Shown piece after piece: positions 4,262-7,258 of a stretch of 7,258 bases of DNA. Position 1 is the first letter of the stretch. Every line of letters starts with the position of its first letter. The position numbers and the translations under genes were made by a program. The notes under the pieces are model-generated. The model made no database searches. It saw nothing but the letters and a program-made list of their open reading frames with translations, and was not told the DNA's origin. The stretch is from RGIG8767 sp964531805 (lineage in GTDB: Bacteria > Bacillota > Clostridia > Lachnospirales > Lachnospiraceae): assembly GCA_964531805.1 (NCBI GenBank), contig CAZHGE010000112.1, positions 1 to 7,258 of the forward strand, written 5' to 3'.

Positions 4262-5731
4262 ATGAAATTTTTACAAAAATTAGGGAAATCATTAATGTTG
4301 CCGGTGGCATGTCTTCCTATTTGTGGTTTGCTCATGGGTATTGGTTACGCTTTGTGTCCATCCACTATGCAGGGTGGTGATGTGACAGGCTTTGTTCAGT
4401 TACTTGGTCTGTTTTTGGTAAAGGCAGGAGCTGCCTTGATTGATAACATGGCAATACTGTTTGTTATTGGCGTTGGTGTTGGTATGTCGGAGGATAATGA
4501 TGGTACTGGTGGTGTTGCTGCATTAGCATCCTGGTTAATGATGACAACATTATTAAATACTGGATTTGTTACAACGATTATGCCGTCAGTTGCAGAGAAT
4601 GTAAACTCTACAATCGCATTTGATAAGATTGCCAATCCGTTTATTGGTATTTTAGCAGGTGTTATTGGTTCTAGCTGCTATAATAAGTTTAAAGGAACTA
4701 AATTACCTGATTGGTTATCATTCTTTAGTGGTAAACGTTGTGTAGCTATTATTGCAGGTGTTGTATCCATTATCGTATCTGCCATCTTATTATTTGTATG
4801 GCCATTAATCTTTGGTGTGCTGATTTCAGCAGGTCAGGGTATCGCAGGAATGGGAGCTGTTGGTGCAGGTATTTATGCATTCTTAAACCGTTTATTAATT
4901 CCTACAGGTTTACATCATGCGTTAAACAATGTATTCTGGTTTGATACCATTGGTTTAGGTGACCTTGGAAACTTCTGGGCAGGAAAAACAAGTGCAGACG
5001 TATCATGGGATTTAGGTATGTACATGTCAGGTTTCTTCCCATGTATGATGTTTGGTATTCCTGGTGCAGCATTAGCTATGATCCAGACTGCTAAATCAAA
5101 TAAGAAAAAAGTGGCGATCGGTTTAGTTGCTTCAGCAGCAGTTTGTGCATTTGTATGTGGTGTTACAGAGCCTTTCGAATTTGGTTTCATGTTCCTTGCA
5201 CCAGTATTATATGTAATTTATGCAGCACTTTATGGTATTTTTACCATCATTACAGTATTAGTTGGTTTCCGTGCTGGGTTCTGTTTCTCAGCCGGTGCTA
5301 CTGACCTTGTATTCTCGTCTTCGCTTCCAGCAGCACAGAATACATGGATGATTATTCCTCTTGGTATTGCAGCATTTATCGTATTCTATGTTGTATTCCG
5401 TATTGCAATTGTAAAATGGGATTTAAAGACACCTGGTAGAGAAGATGATGATGAGGAAGCTGAGAAAAAAGTAGTTCTTTCCAATGATAACTTTACAGAA
5501 GTTGCCTCCATCATTTTAGAAGGTGTTGGTGGAAAAGAAAATGTTGCAAGCATAGACAACTGTATTACAAGACTTCGTCTTGAAATCAAAGATTATACAT
5601 TAGTTGATGAAAAGAAGATTAAGTCAGCAGGAGTTGCAGGTGTTGTTAGACCTGGAAAGAATGCTGTACAGGTAGTTATCGGAACAAAAGTTCAGTTTGT
5701 AGCTGATGAATTTAAAAAACTTTGTAAATAA
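4262..5731 (+). CDS. PTS EIICB permease, glucose/N-acetylglucosamine family, probably GlcNAc-specific
   Basis: This 489-residue membrane protein transports and phosphorylates its sugar. The EIIC part (about residues 1-385) has many hydrophobic segments, the early MLPVACLPICGLLMGIG motif, GLHHALNNVFWFD (216-228) and the substrate-site motif GVTEPFEFGFMF with Glu303. A charged linker (GREDDDEEAEKK, 392-403) leads to EIIB (about 408-489) with the phosphocysteine motif IDNCITRLRLEI, Cys434. No EIIA is fused, so it relies on the separate EIIA gene just upstream. The LNN-x-FWF pattern after GLHH resembles GlcNAc permeases (NagE/NagP) more than PtsG, and nagA follows, so GlcNAc is the likely substrate; glucose remains possible. 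AAGGGAG lies 8 nt before the ATG. Glycine codons are mostly GGT, unlike the GGA/GGG/GGC of the EIIA gene, which suggests high expression or separate ancestry. Confidence 0.93.
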   Translation: MKFLQKLGKSLMLPVACLPICGLLMGIGYALCPSTMQGGDVTGFVQLLGLFLVKAGAALIDNMAILFVIGVGVGMSEDNDGTGGVAALASWLMMTTLLNTGFVTTIMPSVAENVNSTIAFDKIANPFIGILAGVIGSSCYNKFKGTKLPDWLSFFSGKRCVAIIAGVVSIIVSAILLFVWPLIFGVLISAGQGIAGMGAVGAGIYAFLNRLLIPTGLHHALNNVFWFDTIGLGDLGNFWAGKTSADVSWDLGMYMSGFFPCMMFGIPGAALAMIQTAKSNKKKVAIGLVASAAVCAFVCGVTEPFEFGFMFLAPVLYVIYAALYGIFTIITVLVGFRAGFCFSAGATDLVFSSSLPAAQNTWMIIPLGIAAFIVFYVVFRIAIVKWDLKTPGREDDDEEAEKKVVLSNDNFTEVASIILEGVGGKENVASIDNCITRLRLEIKDYTLVDEKKIKSAGVAGVVRPGKNAVQVVIGTKVQFVADEFKKLCK

Positions 5732-5759
5732 GTAAAACAAGCATTTAATCCCTTTTATA

Positions 5760-5806
5760 GAGCAAGGGCACTGTTGTGGCTGGGTGCCATAACGGTGCCC
5801 TTGTTC
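5760..5806. other. Long stable hairpin between permease gene and nagA
   Basis: Bases 5760-5780 pair with 5786-5806 over 21 consecutive positions, including GCAAGGGCAC with GTGCCCTTGT and TGGC with GCCA. There are only three G-U wobbles, and the loop is 5 nt (TGGGT). The sequence after it, GTTGGG, has no proper T tract, and the T-rich stretch (TTGTTCGTT) lies mostly in the 3' arm. It may be a partial terminator, or a block to 3' exonucleases that protects the permease mRNA and lowers nagA expression. The nagA ribosome site starts 13 nt downstream. Confidence 0.75.
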
Positions 5807-5832
5807 GTTGGGAAACAGAAAGAGGCATTGAA

Positions 5833-6975
5833 ATGATTATTAAAAATGGAAAGATATTTGATGAAAGCGGACAATTCCGCAAGGGATGTATTGCAGTGGA
5901 GAATGGTAAAATTACAGAGGTTATGTATGATATGGTCTCTAATGAACTTTGTCAGAATGAAGAATTGATAGACGCGGATGGTTTATATGTGATACCGGGC
6001 TTTGTGGATATTCATTTTCATGGTTGCGTGGGATATGATTTTTGTGATGGAAGCAAAGATGCATTTGATGCCATTACAAAGTATCAGGTAGAAAATGGCG
6101 TGACCAGTATTTCGCCGGCTACTATGACATTGTCCCGTGAGGAATTGACACGGATTTTCACAGAAGCAGGAGTGTACCAAAATCAGACGGGAAGTACAAT
6201 TCGTGGGATTACGATGGAAGGACCGTTTGTATCAAAAGCAAAAAAAGGGGCTCAGAACGGAAACTATATTCATAAACCGGATGTGGATTTTTACAGGGAA
6301 ATGCAATCCTTATGTAAAAATTTAATCAAGCAGGTTGCGGTAGCACCGGAAGAAGATGAAGATTTTGCATTTATAAAAGAGATTAGTCAGGAAACGGTTA
6401 TTTCGGTTGCCCATACTATGGCGGATTATGATACAAGCAAAAAAGCATTTGAATGTGGTGCCACACATGTAACCCATTTGTTTAATGTGATGCAGCCATT
6501 TGTGCACAGGGATCCTGCAGTGGTGGGTGCTGCTTTTGATCAAAAGAATGTATTTGTAGAGCTAATATGCGATGGAATTCATATTCATCCATCTATGGTT
6601 CGAGCTATGTTTCAATTATTTGGACCGGAAAGAATTTGTATGATTAGTGACAGTATGATGGCAACCGGAATGCCGGATGGAGAATATTCTTTAGGTGGGC
6701 AGGCTGTAAATGTGGTTGGTAAAAAAGCAACGCTGGTAGATGGAACGATAGCCGGTTCTGCCTCTAATTTGTATGATTGTTTTAAAACGGCTGTATTAGA
6801 GATGGGAATTCCACTAGAAAGTGCAGTAATGGCAAGTACGATTACGCCGGCTAAATCATTGGGATTTGACAAGGAGTGCGGAAGTATTTGTGAAGGAAAA
6901 GCGGCAGATTTTGTTTTGCTGGACCAGGATTTAAATATAAAGTACGTGATAAAAGATGGCAAATTGATTCGGTAA
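5833..6975 (+). CDS. nagA: N-acetylglucosamine-6-phosphate deacetylase
   Basis: This cytoplasmic enzyme removes acetate from GlcNAc-6-phosphate, the likely product of the upstream permease, to give glucosamine-6-phosphate. From ATG 5833 it has 380 residues, the usual family length. Amidohydrolase landmarks appear in order: PGFVDIHFHGCVGYDF with HxH at 61-63, GITMEGPFVSKAKKGAQN with metal-ligand Glu129, VAHTMADYD with His194, THLFNVMQPF with His215, CDGIHIHP with substrate-contacting His250, ISDSMMATGMPDG with catalytic Asp273, and GTIAGSASNL. The end, GKAADFVLLDQDL, is the beta-sandwich part typical of the fold. AAAGAGG lies 7 nt before the start. An in-frame GTG at 5776 would add 19 unrelated residues encoded by the hairpin, so I rejected it. 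The gene has no own promoter that I can see and probably depends on read-through past the hairpin. The next step, nagB, is not in the window. Confidence 0.96.
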   Translation: MIIKNGKIFDESGQFRKGCIAVENGKITEVMYDMVSNELCQNEELIDADGLYVIPGFVDIHFHGCVGYDFCDGSKDAFDAITKYQVENGVTSISPATMTLSREELTRIFTEAGVYQNQTGSTIRGITMEGPFVSKAKKGAQNGNYIHKPDVDFYREMQSLCKNLIKQVAVAPEEDEDFAFIKEISQETVISVAHTMADYDTSKKAFECGATHVTHLFNVMQPFVHRDPAVVGAAFDQKNVFVELICDGIHIHPSMVRAMFQLFGPERICMISDSMMATGMPDGEYSLGGQAVNVVGKKATLVDGTIAGSASNLYDCFKTAVLEMGIPLESAVMASTITPAKSLGFDKECGSICEGKAADFVLLDQDLNIKYVIKDGKLIR

Positions 6976-7000
6976 TTTTTGAGATTGGAGAGAAAAAGAT

Positions 7001-7258
7001 ATGGGGAATAAGTTTTTATTGGAATGTGCAACTGATTCGGTTGAATCAGCACTTGCGGCAGCAAAAGGCGGTGCAGATAGGTTAGAGTTGTGTGCTAATT
7101 TGATTATTGGAGGAACGACTCCGACGCTGGCATTATATGATGAGGTAAGAAGCCATAGTGACATTCCACTTTTTATTTTGATTCGCCCGCGATTTGGGGA
7201 TTTCCTTTATACAGATTATGAAGCAAATGTAATTTGCCGCGAAATAGAAATGTTTCAA
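7001..7258 (+). CDS. cutC: CutC family protein, N-terminal part (partial)
   Basis: The frame is open from ATG 7001 to the window edge (86 codons), with GGAG 10 nt upstream. The start LLECATDSVESALAAAKGGA, then DRLELCAN, GGTTPTLALYDEV and IPLFILIRPRFGDFLYTDYE, follow the CutC TIM-barrel pattern (usual L-E-x-C-x-D-S, GADR-x-ELC, IRPR-x-GDF). About two thirds of the protein would lie outside the window. CutC was named for copper homeostasis in E. coli, but a copper role is disputed and no copper genes are visible here. The 25-nt gap from nagA suggests co-transcription and hints at a link with amino-sugar metabolism, which is inference. Confidence 0.9.
   Translation, partial: MGNKFLLECATDSVESALAAAKGGADRLELCANLIIGGTTPTLALYDEVRSHSDIPLFILIRPRFGDFLYTDYEANVICREIEMFQ

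Noticed and set aside
5776..5832. GTG start for nagA 19 codons upstream
   Set aside because: The extra residues are encoded by the hairpin and are unlike NagA. ATG 5833 has AAAGAGG at a 7-nt spacing and begins the family motif MIIKNGKIFD.
6612..7064. 150-codon open frame on the - strand across nagA and the start of cutC
   Set aside because: It is antisense to conserved NagA motifs and crosses two well-supported genes; no family resemblance is seen.
1..7258. A wholly new biological system
   Set aside because: Every gene falls in a known PTS, amino-sugar, RNase Z-like or CutC family. The unusual points are regulatory layout and duplications, not an unknown gene set.

Overview
The window looks like a stretch of chromosome from a gut-type Firmicute, most likely a Clostridia/Lachnospiraceae member. 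The reasons are moderate-to-low GC, strong AGGAG-like ribosome binding sites, a Gram-positive-style antitermination switch, and protein motifs typical of that group (for example the enzyme I signature GATNSHTAILAR). All genes are on the + strand. This assignment is inference from motif memory; no search was run.

Layout. Bases 1-144 are the 3' end of an RNase Z/MBL-fold hydrolase gene. Bases 145-421 are a regulatory leader holding a weak candidate terminator, a TTGACA-type promoter flanked by two perfect palindromes, and a clear ribonucleic antiterminator (RAT, 262-291) whose 3' half is also the 5' arm of an intrinsic terminator (281-343). Then follow a LicT/GlcT-type antiterminator (422-1249), HPr (ptsH, 1322-1579), enzyme I (ptsI, 1872-3488), a glucose-type EIIA gene (crr-like, 3501-4194, broken as written), an EIICB permease of the glucose/N-acetylglucosamine family (4262-5731), N-acetylglucosamine-6-phosphate deacetylase (nagA, 5833-6975) and the start of a cutC gene (7001 to the window edge).

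Functional reading. The cluster encodes a complete phosphorelay (PEP, enzyme I, HPr, EIIA, EIIB, sugar) plus its permease, its RNA-binding regulator and the first catabolic enzyme for the likely product, GlcNAc-6-phosphate. The RAT/terminator lies before the regulator gene itself, so the antiterminator probably controls its own synthesis and that of the whole operon.

The main anomalies are two perfect tandem duplications of similar size. A 219-bp unit repeats the end of ptsH plus the ptsH-ptsI gap. A 211-bp unit lies inside the EIIA gene and shifts its frame. They may be real recent duplications or assembly artefacts. Other points of note are an HPr with Arg at the position of the regulatory Ser46, a 21-bp hairpin between the permease and nagA, and a sharp change of codon usage in the permease gene. 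I see no wholly new system here; the biology is a recognisable PTS operon with unusual details.
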